In this document: positions 52,836-63,491 of the stretch, piece after piece
Position numbering within the stretch: position 1 is the stretch's first letter
Layout: each line of letters begins with the position of its first letter
Assembly: GCA_030145715.1 (NCBI GenBank)
Contig: JAIXHQ010000006.1
Location: 1-64,000, forward strand
Source of the DNA: Sphingopyxis sp.
GTDB lineage: Bacteria; Pseudomonadota; Alphaproteobacteria; Sphingomonadales; Sphingomonadaceae
Reading direction: 5' to 3'
Length of the DNA: 64,000 nucleotides
Made by a program: the position numbers and the translations under genes
Notes under the pieces: model-generated
The model's database searches: none
The model's input: only the letters and a program-made list of their open reading frames with translations
Told to the model about the DNA's origin: nothing

Positions 52836-53432
52836 TCAACCCCGCCTCGCTGCTTGCCGGTGACGGCATGCTGCGCCGTCGGACATGGCGTGTTCCTGCG
52901 ATGCGTGGGTCATCTCGCGAAGATAGCGGTCGCAGATGCGATAGAAAGTTGCGCTGAGCAGATGCGGCTTCGGTCCCGCCGTTTCCGGTGTGCAGCCCAT
53001 GGTATAGCGAAGCGCATAATCACTCTCTTTGGCGTGCAACTCGCTCAGGCGCTGGAGATATTCCTCGAAAGGCGCCTTTTCAAACGCGCCGAAGTCATCC
53101 TTCCAATACGGGTTCTGCGCTGCAGCCTGCCATTCCTCCGCTGCGGCGGTCAGAATGTCGGTGCGCGTGGTCTGATTGCGTCCGTCGTTCCACAGAGCAA
53201 GGATGTCGTGGCCGAACTTGCGGGCTTCAATCTCCGTCGCGCCGTTGCGGATCACGCCTGCCTTGAGAAACAATTCAATCCCATGCGCAACGACGTGCAG
53301 GGTAGGCGTAACGAGCAGTTTGCCCCTCTTATATTCATCGCTCTGGCGTAACACTTCGCCAGCGAGAAGGAAGCGCTGCGCCTCGGCCAGCCAATCGGCC
53401 GCGATCGCCGACCAAGCATCTTCATCATCCAT
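52836..53432 (-). CDS. Hypothetical protein, faintly HEPN-like, 198 aa
   Basis: I do not recognise this protein with confidence. It is all-helical, with LHVVAHGIELFLKAGVIRNG and FGHDILALW, a pattern seen in HEPN-type nucleotide-binding or toxin families, but no Rx4-6H motif of RNase HEPN is visible. GGAGG lies before ATG at 53432. It lies between hspQ and tRNA-Lys, where accessory genes often enter. It may be an accessory or defence-related gene. Confidence 0.5.
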   Translation of the reverse strand: MDDEDAWSAIAADWLAEAQRFLLAGEVLRQSDEYKRGKLLVTPTLHVVAHGIELFLKAGVIRNGATEIEARKFGHDILALWNDGRNQTTRTDILTAAAEEWQAAAQNPYWKDDFGAFEKAPFEEYLQRLSELHAKESDYALRYTMGCTPETAGPKPHLLSATFYRICDRYLREMTHASQEHAMSDGAACRHRQAARRG

Positions 53433-53534
53433 GGCATCCTCCACCCGATAGTAGCGCGCTTTTGCACAACGCTCGCGGCAGCCTATAAAACCCATTCGCG
53501 AAGGGCGTCGAGAACTGTCATTTCAATGGGAAAA

Positions 53535-53610
<76 letters not shown>

Positions 53611-53732
53611 ACTGCCGTGTTCCGGCTTGCTTTGCGGCGAGAGGAAGTCCTCTTTGCTGCGAAGCGAGCGGCCCGCTATCATGGCGTTGGGGGGATGGCA
53701 ATGCCTCGGCGGCTTTTTTGTGAAGTTTTTTA

Positions 53733-54839
53733 TCAGTGGAGGCGGCGGGCGCCCGTTTTGCTGTCGTTTTCGATCGCCAGAACGATCCCGACGCATGTCA
53801 TGATCGTCAGCATCGACGAGCCGCCATAGGAGAAAAGGGGCAGGGGGATGCCGACGACGGGGGCCAGCCCCATCACCATCATCAAATTGATCGCGATGTA
53901 GAAAAAGATCGTCATCGTCAGCCCGGCGGCGGTCAACTGCCCAAAGCGCGTGCGCGCCTTGAGCGCGACGCGCGTCGACCAGCGCAGCAGCAGGAAAAAG
54001 CCGAACAGCAGCGCCAGGCCGCCGATCAGGCCCCATTCCTCTGCCATGGTGGCAAAGATGAAGTCGGTGTGCCCTTCGGGCAGATAATCGAGGTGGCTTT
54101 GCGATCCGTTCAGGAACCCCTTGCCGCCGATGCCGCCCGATCCGATCGCGATTTTCGACTGGCTGATATGATAGCCCGCGCCCAGCGGATCGCTTTCGGG
54201 GTCGAGAAAGATCAGCACCCGCTTTTGCTGATAGCCATGGAGGAAGGAAAAGAGGATAGGCAGCGCGGCGAGCCCGGCGACGGCCGTGCCACCGAACCAC
54301 CATAAGGGCAGCCCCGCCACGAACATGACCACCACGCCGCCGATACTGATGGCGAGCGCGGTGCCGAGGTCGGGTTGCAGCATGACGAGCGCCGCGGGAA
54401 AGCCGATCATGATCAGCGCGGGCCACAGCGCGGTGAAGGTCCGCGTGTTGCCGGGCGGAAGCTGGGCATAGAAACGCGCCAGCGCGACGACGATCGCGAC
54501 CTTCATCAACTCCGACGGCTGAAGATTCATGAAGCCGAGGTTCAGCCATCGCTGGCTGCCTCCGCCAACAAAGCCCAGAAGCTCCACCGCGATCAGCAGC
54601 ACCAGCACGCCGATATAGGCGATATAGGAGAAATCCTCGAAAATGCGGATCGGAAAGCGGCCGATCACCAGCGCGGCGATCATAAAGACAAGAAAGCGCA
54701 CACCCTGCTGCCAAGCCCAGGGGGACCAGCTTCCCCCGGCCGCCGAATAGAGGACGAGCAGGCCGAAGCCGGTGATGCCGGAAAGGATCGCGATCAGTTT
54801 CCACGGGATGCGCTGAATGGCGGGTGGGACGGGGATCAT
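53733..54839 (-). CDS. rodA: Peptidoglycan polymerase RodA
   Basis: This 368-residue SEDS protein has about ten membrane helices. The catalytic region includes LQPSELMKVAIVVALARF and LQPDLGTAL, and the end is PLFSYGGSSMLTIMTCVGIVL. It is the glycosyltransferase of the elongasome with PBP2. ATG at 54839 overlaps the mrdA stop as ATGA. Confidence 0.96.
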   Translation of the reverse strand: MIPVPPAIQRIPWKLIAILSGITGFGLLVLYSAAGGSWSPWAWQQGVRFLVFMIAALVIGRFPIRIFEDFSYIAYIGVLVLLIAVELLGFVGGGSQRWLNLGFMNLQPSELMKVAIVVALARFYAQLPPGNTRTFTALWPALIMIGFPAALVMLQPDLGTALAISIGGVVVMFVAGLPLWWFGGTAVAGLAALPILFSFLHGYQQKRVLIFLDPESDPLGAGYHISQSKIAIGSGGIGGKGFLNGSQSHLDYLPEGHTDFIFATMAEEWGLIGGLALLFGFFLLLRWSTRVALKARTRFGQLTAAGLTMTIFFYIAINLMMVMGLAPVVGIPLPLFSYGGSSMLTIMTCVGIVLAIENDSKTGARRLH

Positions 54840-56743
54840 TGCGGCACTCCGGGGTCGGGGTCGCTGGGCACGCCCGATTTCCATGCCGCATAATCGCGGT
54901 CCATGCGCTCCTTGATCGTGCCGCCCCAGCCGGCTTCGAAGGTTTCGAGCGCCTCCATGGCCTTTTCACGGTCGAAGAGGAACGTCATGAAATCCTTGGC
55001 GACGGGGGCAGCGGCGCGCGCGCCGCCCATGCCATGTTCGATGACGACGGCGGCGGCGTAGCGCGGATTGACGACGGGTGCGAAGCCGACGAACAGGCCG
55101 TGGTCGCGGTATTTCCACGTTCCGCTCTTGCCATTCCCGGTCCCCAGTCCGCGCACCTGCGCCGTGCCGGTCTTGCCCGCCATGGTGATGCCGTCGAGCG
55201 GCAGGCGGCTGCGCACCGCGGTGCCGGCGCCGTTGACGACAAGGTCCATGCCCTGACGCGCGACGGCGAGTGCTTCGGGGGAGAAAGGCAGGGGCTCGTT
55301 CTTGAACTGCCGGTTGATGAGCCGCGGGTAAAGTCGGCGGCCCGATGCGATCCGCGCCGTCATCACCGCGAGCTGCAACGGGTTCACGCTGACATAGCCC
55401 TGGCCGATGACGGCGTTGAGCGAGTCCGATGCCGACCATGGCTGGTCATATTTCTTCATCTTCCAGGCGCTGTCGGGGATCGTCCCGTAACGCTGCTGGC
55501 TGCCGGCAAGCTGGAATTCCTCGCCCAGGCCCATCAGCCGGGCGGTGGGCGCGATGGCGTCGTAACCGAGCCGGTGCGCGAGCCAATAGAAATAGCTGTT
55601 GCAGCTTTTCATGATCGCCGACGCCATGTCGAGGCTGCCATGGACGCCCAAACAGCGAAAAAAGCGGCGGCCGAGGCGATAGCCGCCAATGCATGTATGC
55701 CGCTCGCTCGGGTCCACGCCCTGTTCGACCGCGGCGATCGCCACCATCGGCTTCAGCGTCGATCCGGGGGGGTAAAGCCCGCGTGTCGCCTTGTTGATGA
55801 GCGGTTGGTGATCATCGGCGCGCAGCCAGGCATATTCGTTGCTGCTGATGCCGTCGGAAAAGCTGTTCGGGTCGAAACTGGGCATCGACACGAACGACAG
55901 AATGTCGCCGTTCTGACAGTCGATCACGATCGCCGCGCCGGATTCGCGGCCCATGCGGCGCGCCACATAGTCCTGCAGGTCGGCGTCGATCGTCAGGTGA
56001 ACGGTCTTGCCCTGCTCGTCCGGTGTCGTTTCCAGTTCGCGCACCACTTTGCCGCGCGCGGTCACCTCGACGCGCTTGGCGCCGGGTTTGCCGCGCAGCA
56101 TGGTCTGAAAATATTTCTCCAGCCCGTCCTTGCCCGTCCGGAATCCGGGGGTGATATACAGCGGATCCTTGACCTTCTGATATTCCTCGGCGGTCGGGGC
56201 GCCGACATAGCCGATCAGGTGCCCGACGGCCGCCCCGGTGGGATAGTTGCGGGCAAAACCGCGTTGGGGGGCGACGCCGGGCAGTTCGGGCAGGCGAACG
56301 AGGATCGAGCTATATTCGGCCTCGGTCATGTCTTCGGCGACGGCCACCGGCTGAAATCCCGATGCGGCCTTGAGGTCGCGGTTGATCCGTTCCATCGTGT
56401 CGCCGTCGAGCCGCAGCAGCGTCCGAAGCTGTCCCAGCACCCCGGCCTTGTCGTGCAGGCGGTCTGGAATGATGTCGATGCGCAGCGATACGCGGTTGTT
56501 GGCCAGCGCCTTGCCATTGCGATCGACGATCCAGCCGCGCCGTGGCGGCACGAGCGTCAGGTTGACCCGGTTGCTTTCCGATTCCAGCACATAGCGATCA
56601 TTGTCGATGACCGAAATATAGGCCATGCGCGCCGCGAGCGCGACGCCGATCGCCGCCTGTGCGCCGCCGACGACAAGCGCGCGGCGGGTAAAGGTTATGC
56701 CCCTCCAGGCTTCGGTGATCGGCAGGCTCTTTTTCTTGGGCAT
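54836..56743 (-). CDS. mrdA: Penicillin-binding protein 2
   Basis: This 635-residue class B PBP has an N-terminal membrane anchor (about 23-40), a dimerisation domain, and a transpeptidase domain with the nucleophile in GSTLKPM (SxxK), SCNSY (SxN) and KTGTAQ (KTG). It cross-links new wall along the side of the cell. It lies 6 nt after mreD. Confidence 0.96.
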   Translation of the reverse strand: MPKKKSLPITEAWRGITFTRRALVVGGAQAAIGVALAARMAYISVIDNDRYVLESESNRVNLTLVPPRRGWIVDRNGKALANNRVSLRIDIIPDRLHDKAGVLGQLRTLLRLDGDTMERINRDLKAASGFQPVAVAEDMTEAEYSSILVRLPELPGVAPQRGFARNYPTGAAVGHLIGYVGAPTAEEYQKVKDPLYITPGFRTGKDGLEKYFQTMLRGKPGAKRVEVTARGKVVRELETTPDEQGKTVHLTIDADLQDYVARRMGRESGAAIVIDCQNGDILSFVSMPSFDPNSFSDGISSNEYAWLRADDHQPLINKATRGLYPPGSTLKPMVAIAAVEQGVDPSERHTCIGGYRLGRRFFRCLGVHGSLDMASAIMKSCNSYFYWLAHRLGYDAIAPTARLMGLGEEFQLAGSQQRYGTIPDSAWKMKKYDQPWSASDSLNAVIGQGYVSVNPLQLAVMTARIASGRRLYPRLINRQFKNEPLPFSPEALAVARQGMDLVVNGAGTAVRSRLPLDGITMAGKTGTAQVRGLGTGNGKSGTWKYRDHGLFVGFAPVVNPRYAAAVVIEHGMGGARAAAPVAKDFMTFLFDREKAMEALETFEAGWGGTIKERMDRDYAAWKSGVPSDPDPGVPQ

Positions 56744-56749
56744 CGGAAT

Positions 56750-57271
56750 TTATCGGCGCTTCAGGCGGAAATTGTCAAACTTGCCGGTCAAACGCATGAA
56801 CAGCGGCACCAACAGCGCCGAAATGATGATCTGCGGCACCACCAGGCCAAGCACCCGCCCGGCGGCAGCCTGCGGATGGACGATCAGCGCGGCAAGCGCC
56901 TGGATGACCGCGATCAGCAGCGCCGCGATCGCCCAGTCATGAAAGAAGCCGCGCCAATAGATGCGCTGCGACGAATAGGCGATGGCGATGCTGGCGAGCG
57001 TCCACAGCCCCATGGCGGTGCCGACCGGCGCGCCGCTGAACAGATCGTCCCACAGGCCGAGCGGCAGGCCGACCCACACCGGCCACATTTCGGCGCGCAG
57101 CAATTGCCAGCACAGAAAGAACAACAGGCCGAGCGGCGGCAGCACCGGCGAATTCGCGATCAGCGGCAGCATGAGCGGCAGCGCCGACGCGGCCATGACC
57201 GTTGCGACGGGCACGATCCGCATCCGCCACAGCGACGCCGGTTCGCCAAGGCGCGGCCCCTTCCGGTTCAT
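56750..57271 (-). CDS. mreD: Rod shape-determining protein MreD
   Basis: This 173-residue membrane protein has four to five helices (PVLPPLGLLFFLCWQLLR, WTLASIAIAYSSQRIYW...). MreD is weakly conserved, so the call rests on position between mreC and mrdA plus size and topology. Its ATG overlaps the mreC stop. Confidence 0.88.
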   Translation of the reverse strand: MNRKGPRLGEPASLWRMRIVPVATVMAASALPLMLPLIANSPVLPPLGLLFFLCWQLLRAEMWPVWVGLPLGLWDDLFSGAPVGTAMGLWTLASIAIAYSSQRIYWRGFFHDWAIAALLIAVIQALAALIVHPQAAAGRVLGLVVPQIIISALLVPLFMRLTGKFDNFRLKRR

Positions 57272-58182
57272 GGCGCGGCGGGGGCGGGGGACGGGACGGA
57301 TGGCGCCGCCGGACCCGGCAGACCCTGGAGTTCGATATTGTCGGGGGTATAGGGACGCAGCACCGACACCGCGTCGACCTTCGCAGGGTCGGCAAGCGGG
57401 CGTGCCAGTGCGCCGTCATCCTGTCGCCGCACCACGATCGCGACCGGAATGTTCGGCGGATATATCCCGCCGGTGCCCGACGTCACCAGAATGTCCCCCG
57501 GCTTGAACGGATTGTTCGCGATGTTGAGCGTGCGGATGTCGAGATCGCCGTTGCCGCGGCCGCTGGCCAGCGCGGGCAGGCCATCGCGGGCCCGGCGCAC
57601 CGGGACGATATTGTCGACGTCGGTCATCAGCAGGACCTGCGACACCGACGGTCCGGCGCCCAGCACGCGGCCGATCAGGCCATCGGCACCGATCACCGGC
57701 TGCCCCGCCGCGACGCCAAGATTGCGCCCGATGCTGAGCAAGGCGATGCGCTTGCTGCTCGTCGATGTAGAGGTGAGCAGATAGCCATTGGCAAGCGCGG
57801 TCTTGTCGGTTTCCTGCAACTTCAACAATGCCTTCAACTGCCGGTTTTCTTCCTGCAGCGAACTGGTCGCCACAAGCTGGCGCCGGGTATCGGCCAGTTC
57901 CTTCCGAAGCCGCCGGTTCTGCGTTCCCGCGCTGACATAGGCGCCGACATTGTCGTCGATGCCGGAAATCGACCCGATGACCGATCGCGACGCGCGCGCG
58001 ATCGGCGCGGCGATTTCCTGGCTCGCCACGCGAAGCTGCGCAAAGCCGATGGGGTCAACCACCGACAGGAGCGCCAGTAACAGGCCTGCGACCGCGCCTG
58101 TCACCGCAATGACATAGGCAACGAACAGGCTGTACTGCGCCTTTCGGGATTGCCCCGGACGTCGATTTGCCGGGCGGACCAT
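57268..58182 (-). CDS. mreC: Rod shape-determining protein MreC
   Basis: This 304-residue protein has one N-terminal membrane helix (LFVAYVIAVTGAVAGLLLAL), a coiled coil (about 90-130) and two beta domains (DGLIGRVLGAGPSVSQVLLMTD, GDILVTSGTGGIYPPNIPV). The C-terminus is Pro/Ala-rich. It bridges MreB and PBP2 in the periplasm. It lies 17 nt after mreB. Confidence 0.95.
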   Translation of the reverse strand: MVRPANRRPGQSRKAQYSLFVAYVIAVTGAVAGLLLALLSVVDPIGFAQLRVASQEIAAPIARASRSVIGSISGIDDNVGAYVSAGTQNRRLRKELADTRRQLVATSSLQEENRQLKALLKLQETDKTALANGYLLTSTSTSSKRIALLSIGRNLGVAAGQPVIGADGLIGRVLGAGPSVSQVLLMTDVDNIVPVRRARDGLPALASGRGNGDLDIRTLNIANNPFKPGDILVTSGTGGIYPPNIPVAIVVRRQDDGALARPLADPAKVDAVSVLRPYTPDNIELQGLPGPAAPSVPSPAPAAP

Positions 58183-58199
58183 GGTGCGGACCTAACGTA

Positions 58200-59261
<1,062 letters not shown>

Positions 59262-59436
59262 TCATCGAAGCCGCGCCCGGATGGACACGCCCCTGTCGTG
59301 ATTATCCGCGCGCCCGCCCGGCGACAGCTTCAATCAGGGGGAGATTCCGGCTCGTCCACAGGGGGTGGCTGGACAAAATGATCAGGGCTGTGCGGATGGG
59401 TCGCGATTTGCGTTCGACTGCGCTAGGACAGCGGTC

Positions 59437-61251
59437 ATGTCAATACGTCGCCTGCCGGAAAAGCTCGTAAATCGGATCGCAGCCGGTGAAGTGGTTGAAA
59501 GACCCGCCGCGGCGCTCAAGGAACTGGTTGAAAACGCCATCGATGCCGGTTCAGCTCGCATTTCGGCGCGAATCAGCGAAGGCGGAATTGCTCGGCTGGA
59601 GGTTGAGGACGACGGGTGCGGCATGACCGCCGCGGACATGGCGCTCGCACTGGAACGTCATGCCACGTCGAAACTGCCCGACGACGCGATCGAAGATGTC
59701 GTAACTCTGGGTTTCAGGGGAGAGGCCTTGCCCTCGATCGCCAGCGTCGCGCGCCTCACGCTCGAAAGCCGGGTGGCAGGCAGCGATGGCTGGAAGCATA
59801 TTGTCGACAATGGCGCGCTGGTGGACGAGGGGCCGGCGGCGCTCGCCAACGGCACCCGCGTCCTTGTCGAAGATCTTTTCGCGCGCGTTCCGGCCCGGCG
59901 GAAATTTCTGCGCAGCGCGCGCAGCGAATATGCCGCCTGCCTCGACGTCGTGAAACGGCTCGCGATGGCGCGCCCCGACATCGCTTTCGTCGTCGAACAT
60001 GACGGGCGCCGTATTCTGGACGTGCAGGGCGGGCAGGACCAGATCGCGCGCGTGGCGGCGCTGACCCAGCGTGAACTTGCCACCAACAGCATCGGCATAG
60101 ACCTGGATCGCGGCGATGTGCATCTGGGCGGTGTCATCAGCCTGCCGACCTACAATCGCGGTATCGCCGATCATCAATATCTGTTCGTCAACGGCCGTCC
60201 GGTCAAGGATCGCCTGCTCGTCGGCGCGCTGCGCGGCGCCTATGCCGATCTGCTGGCGCGCGATCGTCACCCGGTCGTCGCGCTGTTCCTCGACGTGCCG
60301 ACCAGCGAGGTCGATGTGAACGTCCATCCGGCCAAGACCGAGGTGCGCTTTCGCGATCCGCAATTGATCCGCGGGATGATTGTCGGCGGTCTCCGCCGCG
60401 CGCTCGACGAACATGGCTTCCGCAGCGTCCAGCGCCCCGCCGAAGCCGCGCTCGCCGCGTGGCAGCAGGAACCCGTCGCCCCCCCGGAACCGGCGACCGG
60501 CTTTCTCTTCGCCCAGCGCGCCGAACCCGCCGCGCATCCCTTTGGCGCCACCGCGCTACCCGCCGGGGAAGGCGTCGCGCGCGTTTATGACAGCGTCATT
60601 CCCTTTGCATCTGTCGCCCCGATCGCCGGCCGCGCCGCCGTTGCCGACGCCGCGCCGCCACAGGCCGACGATCATCCGCTCGGCATCGCGCGCGGTCAGA
60701 TCGCCAATACCTATATCGTGGCGGAGGCGGCGGATGGCCTCGTCATCGTCGATCAACATGCCGCGCACGAACGCCTGGTGCTCGAACAGCTTCGCCATGG
60801 CATGGCGGGCAGGGCGGTCGCGTCCCAGGGCCTGCTGCTCCCCGAAGTGGTCGAGCTTGACGAACCCGCGTGCGACCGCCTTGAATCTGCGGCGCATCAA
60901 CTCGCGGCGCTTGGCGTCGAACTCGAACGCTTTGGCCCCGCCGCCGTCATGGTCCGCGCGACCCCCGCAATGCTCGGCCCGATCGACTGCCGAAAACTCG
61001 TGACCGACATCGCCGACGATCTCGCGGGCTATGACGCGGCGCTCGGTCTCAACGAAAAACTCGAACTCGTCGCCGCAACCATGGCATGCCACGGCTCCGT
61101 CCGCGCGGGCCGAACGCTCAGCGTGCCCGAAATGAACGCACTCCTCCGCACGATGGAGGTCACGCCGCACTCCGGCCAATGCAACCATGGACGCCCGACA
61201 TGGGTGAAATTGCAGATGGCCGACGTCGAGCGACTTTTTGGCCGAAAATGA
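59437..61251 (+). CDS. mutL: DNA mismatch repair protein MutL
   Basis: This 604-residue protein has a GHKL ATPase (LKELVENAIDAGS, DDGCGM, GFRGEALPSIASV) and a C-terminal dimerisation domain carrying DQHAAHERLVLE, which fits the endonuclease motif DQHA(x)2E(x)4E, plus QCNHGRPTW. So it is the nicking type used in bacteria without MutH. ATG at 59437 begins MSIRRLPEKLVNRIAAGE, the family start; AGGA lies upstream. Confidence 0.97.
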   Translation: MSIRRLPEKLVNRIAAGEVVERPAAALKELVENAIDAGSARISARISEGGIARLEVEDDGCGMTAADMALALERHATSKLPDDAIEDVVTLGFRGEALPSIASVARLTLESRVAGSDGWKHIVDNGALVDEGPAALANGTRVLVEDLFARVPARRKFLRSARSEYAACLDVVKRLAMARPDIAFVVEHDGRRILDVQGGQDQIARVAALTQRELATNSIGIDLDRGDVHLGGVISLPTYNRGIADHQYLFVNGRPVKDRLLVGALRGAYADLLARDRHPVVALFLDVPTSEVDVNVHPAKTEVRFRDPQLIRGMIVGGLRRALDEHGFRSVQRPAEAALAAWQQEPVAPPEPATGFLFAQRAEPAAHPFGATALPAGEGVARVYDSVIPFASVAPIAGRAAVADAAPPQADDHPLGIARGQIANTYIVAEAADGLVIVDQHAAHERLVLEQLRHGMAGRAVASQGLLLPEVVELDEPACDRLESAAHQLAALGVELERFGPAAVMVRATPAMLGPIDCRKLVTDIADDLAGYDAALGLNEKLELVAATMACHGSVRAGRTLSVPEMNALLRTMEVTPHSGQCNHGRPTWVKLQMADVERLFGRK

Positions 61252-61336
61252 CTGGGTTAACGCGCTGATATTTTGGTCGGTTGCCGTCTATGGCCCGGAC
61301 GGCGATGGTCGATGACGGCAATGCGACCCATCTTCT

Positions 61337-61358
61337 CCCCTCCCGCAGGCGGGAGGGG
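61337..61358. repeat. 10-bp hairpin CCCCTCCCGC/GCGGGAGGGG
   Basis: A perfect 10-bp stem with a 2-nt spacer, located 86 nt past the mutL stop. It may mark mRNA ends; no T tract follows. Confidence 0.55.
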
Positions 61359-61364
61359 CCATAA

Positions 61365-61500
61365 ATCCTCCCTGTGGCGCAGCCATGGGGAGGTGGCATC
61401 GCGAAGCGATGACGGAGGGGCCATTGGCGCAAGGCCGCAGCTCCTCCACCACGCCCTTCGGCCGCGGTCCCCCTCCCCATCGCTACGCGACAGGGAGGAT
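61365..61500. repeat. Palindromic repeat element with 11-bp inverted ends (MITE-like)
   Basis: ATCCTCCCTGT (61365-61375) is mirrored by ACAGGGAGGAT (61490-61500), and ATGGGGAGG (61385-61393) by CCTCCCCAT (61472-61480). The two arm pairs are nested. Similar short repeats occur widely in sphingomonad intergenic DNA as far as I recall; copy number must be checked. Confidence 0.6.
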
Positions 61501-61536
61501 CGGCAGGACAGCCTCGCCTTTCCATATCCGTTCGCA

Positions 61537-61601
61537 TCGAGCGAAGTCGAGATGCCCCTCAGGCCAGGCACTGCGTCGACGAGTGCCTCGACTTCACTCG
61601 A
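61537..61601. repeat. 15-bp imperfect inverted repeat
   Basis: TCGAGCGAAGTCGAG (61537-61551) faces CTCGACTTCACTCGA (61587-61601), 14 of 15 matched. It is a different family from its neighbours. Confidence 0.6.
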
Positions 61602-61637
61602 CACAAACGGAAAAGCGACGGTCGGCAGCCTAGAGAA

Positions 61638-61713
61638 ATTTCGCGCAGAGGCGCGGAGATCGCAGAGAGGATTGCGCCCATTTCTCCGCGCTCTCTGCGC
61701 CTCTGCGCGAAAT
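61638..61713. repeat. 17-bp perfect inverted repeat (CGCAGAGGCGC type)
   Basis: ATTTCGCGCAGAGGCGC (61638-61654) pairs exactly with 61697-61713. The inner part also has degenerate CGCAGAG units. It is a strong hairpin about 100 nt before the kinase-like gene. Confidence 0.7.
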
Positions 61714-61817
61714 ATTTGGGAGGCCAGCTTGCGACTAATCTCAGCCCTCAAAGTGCGAAGGTCGCAACCTCGATAGCGGCCCTTCATCTGGGAAGCAGAC
61801 TCAGATACTCTACCAGA

Positions 61818-62744
61818 ATGGATCACGAAACCGCGATAGCGTCGTTCCCGTTCGATAGCCCCGACGAACCTGTGTCGCTCTATGCTTACGCACCCGTTCT
61901 ACGAGTGCGGGACCGAAAGGGAGATTGGGTTCTCAAACAAACAGGGTTAGTCCACTCGACCGGTACGGCAATCGGCGAATGGCTGACGGCGTTACAGCGA
62001 CTTGGTGTCGATGTTGTTGCTCCGGCGGGTCACTTTGCGCCCAATCCGCGGCGCCTAGAAGACGGCAAAGAATGGGTCGTCTATCCCTTCATCGCGGGTA
62101 CTGATTATCGCGCTACCGACATCGAGATCGCCAGTGCTGGTCATTTGCTCGGCAAGATGCACGCGGCCGATCCCCTGGAGGCCCACCTCCTCGTTACGCA
62201 TGAGAAGCCCGTGGTCCGCACGGCTGAGTGGGTCGAACAGCATCTGATCCCGGCAACTGCCGCAATGCGGGACCACGGCATTGACACATCCGGCCTGGAA
62301 GCGTGTACAGCGGCAAGAATGGCCCACGCTGCACCAGTGGATGGCTTGCCGCTTGCGGGATGCTCCTTCGACTTCAAGGCGTCCAACCTAGTTTTCGGAC
62401 CTAAACCGACGCTCGTCGATCCCGATCATGCAGCACGAATGCCGCGCCTTTACGATCTCGCGGTGGCACTACTCCTATTCCATTGCGACCTGCCCTCCGC
62501 ACCGGGACAGGTCTGGACGGATAGACAGTGGCGTATCTTCGTTGATGCATATCAGGAACAAGTGACGATCACCTCGGCCGAGATCGAGCATTGGGGTTCA
62601 GTACTGACCCTCGCTTGGCTCGACCAAGCCGTCTGGCTCTTGGGCAACTGGCCGGAAGGCTGGGTTGTGGACAAGGACCGACAGTATCTCGCCGATCTCG
62701 CGAATCTAGATTTGGGTCGCTTTTTGCTTTTGGCCGTCCCTTAG
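61818..62744 (+). CDS. APH-like phosphotransferase/kinase-fold protein
   Basis: This 308-residue protein has the small kinase fold: an ATP-site Lys in WVLKQT, the catalytic loop SFDFKASNLVF (D-x4-N pattern) and a metal-binding Asp in LVDPDHA. It resembles aminoglycoside/choline kinase relatives, but the substrate cannot be told. Codon use (CTA, AAT, TTC-poor) looks less GC-rich than neighbours and palindromic repeats lie upstream, so transfer is likely. ATG at 61818 was chosen; the longer frame runs into the repeats. Confidence 0.7.
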   Translation: MDHETAIASFPFDSPDEPVSLYAYAPVLRVRDRKGDWVLKQTGLVHSTGTAIGEWLTALQRLGVDVVAPAGHFAPNPRRLEDGKEWVVYPFIAGTDYRATDIEIASAGHLLGKMHAADPLEAHLLVTHEKPVVRTAEWVEQHLIPATAAMRDHGIDTSGLEACTAARMAHAAPVDGLPLAGCSFDFKASNLVFGPKPTLVDPDHAARMPRLYDLAVALLLFHCDLPSAPGQVWTDRQWRIFVDAYQEQVTITSAEIEHWGSVLTLAWLDQAVWLLGNWPEGWVVDKDRQYLADLANLDLGRFLLLAVP

Positions 62745-62899
62745 TTGAACGGCCGCTCCCCACCCCAAAACGGACCTTCCTGCTATCATCTGCGGCTATT
62801 TTCCGCGGCGCTTTCTGGGAGCGCAAGTACAGGCTGAAAGGCGTCTATTCCCATCCACGCTTGCCGATCGGCCGCATGTTTTTCGTCGCGCCAAAATGG

Positions 62900-63478
62900 T
62901 CAGCTTGGCGCCACCTCCCATAAGATCAGCTTTGTCGCATGGACATTTTCGCGCGCCTTTGCGGCGTCCAGCCGCGTCAACTTTGCCTGACCCTTGAGTG
63001 CTCCCATTTCGAACATCGCGTCGATCACGACGACATCGCCGGCGCCCACCTCGATTTCCATCGTGGCGGAATTGGCCATGATGCCCTTGGCCATCGCGGC
63101 GCCAAGCGTATGAATGCCGGGATCGACGTCGGCCATCAGCATCTGCCCCGACTTGATCTGCCCCTTTGCCGCATCGTCCAACGTGACGTTCATTCCCTGC
63201 AATGCGGCGACAAAGCCGCGGCGGGTCACATAGATGCGTCCCTTGCCGTCGGGGGCGCGCATCGTCCGGGCGTCGGCAAGCGCGGCGGTATCGGCCTTCT
63301 TTCCGGACTTGTTGCTCGACAGTGACCAGGTGATCAGCCCGACGATCGCGACGAATGTGCCGATCGAAAAGGTCAGCATGGCGCTGGACGAAAGCGATTG
63401 GGCCAGCACGGGCCCCATGAACGCGCCGATGATTGCCCCGACAAAGATCATCGTTACCCAGAACGCGTTTTTGCTCAT
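62900..63478 (-). CDS. Membrane protein of unknown function, 192 aa
   Basis: Two N-terminal membrane helices (MIFVGAIIGAFMGPVL and AMLTFSIGTFVAIVGLITW) are followed by a soluble domain of about 130 residues with RIYVTRRGFVAALQGMNVTL and VVVIDAMFEMGALKGQ. I do not recognise the family. AAGAGGG lies before ATG at 63478. It follows the carbonic anhydrase gene by 13 nt, so the two are likely co-transcribed. Confidence 0.7.
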   Translation of the reverse strand: MSKNAFWVTMIFVGAIIGAFMGPVLAQSLSSSAMLTFSIGTFVAIVGLITWSLSSNKSGKKADTAALADARTMRAPDGKGRIYVTRRGFVAALQGMNVTLDDAAKGQIKSGQMLMADVDPGIHTLGAAMAKGIMANSATMEIEVGAGDVVVIDAMFEMGALKGQAKLTRLDAAKARENVHATKLILWEVAPS

Positions 63479-63491
63479 ATTGCCCTCTTGT

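Larger units (their letters stand above)
61252..61817. other. 566-bp repeat-rich gap between mutL and the kinase-like gene
   Basis: No gene is supported. At least four separate palindromes lie in tandem: a 10-bp hairpin (61337-61358), an element with matched ends (61365-61500), a 15-bp imperfect inverted repeat (61537-61601) and a 17-bp perfect stem (61638-61713). Long frames across this stretch are by-products of the repeats. Confidence 0.75.

Noticed and set aside
54824-57352. Open frame of 842 codons on the plus strand opposite mrdA and mreD
   Set aside because: It lies antisense to well-recognised genes, has Arg/His/Asp-heavy composition and no known domain. Long antisense frames are expected in GC-rich codon-biased DNA.
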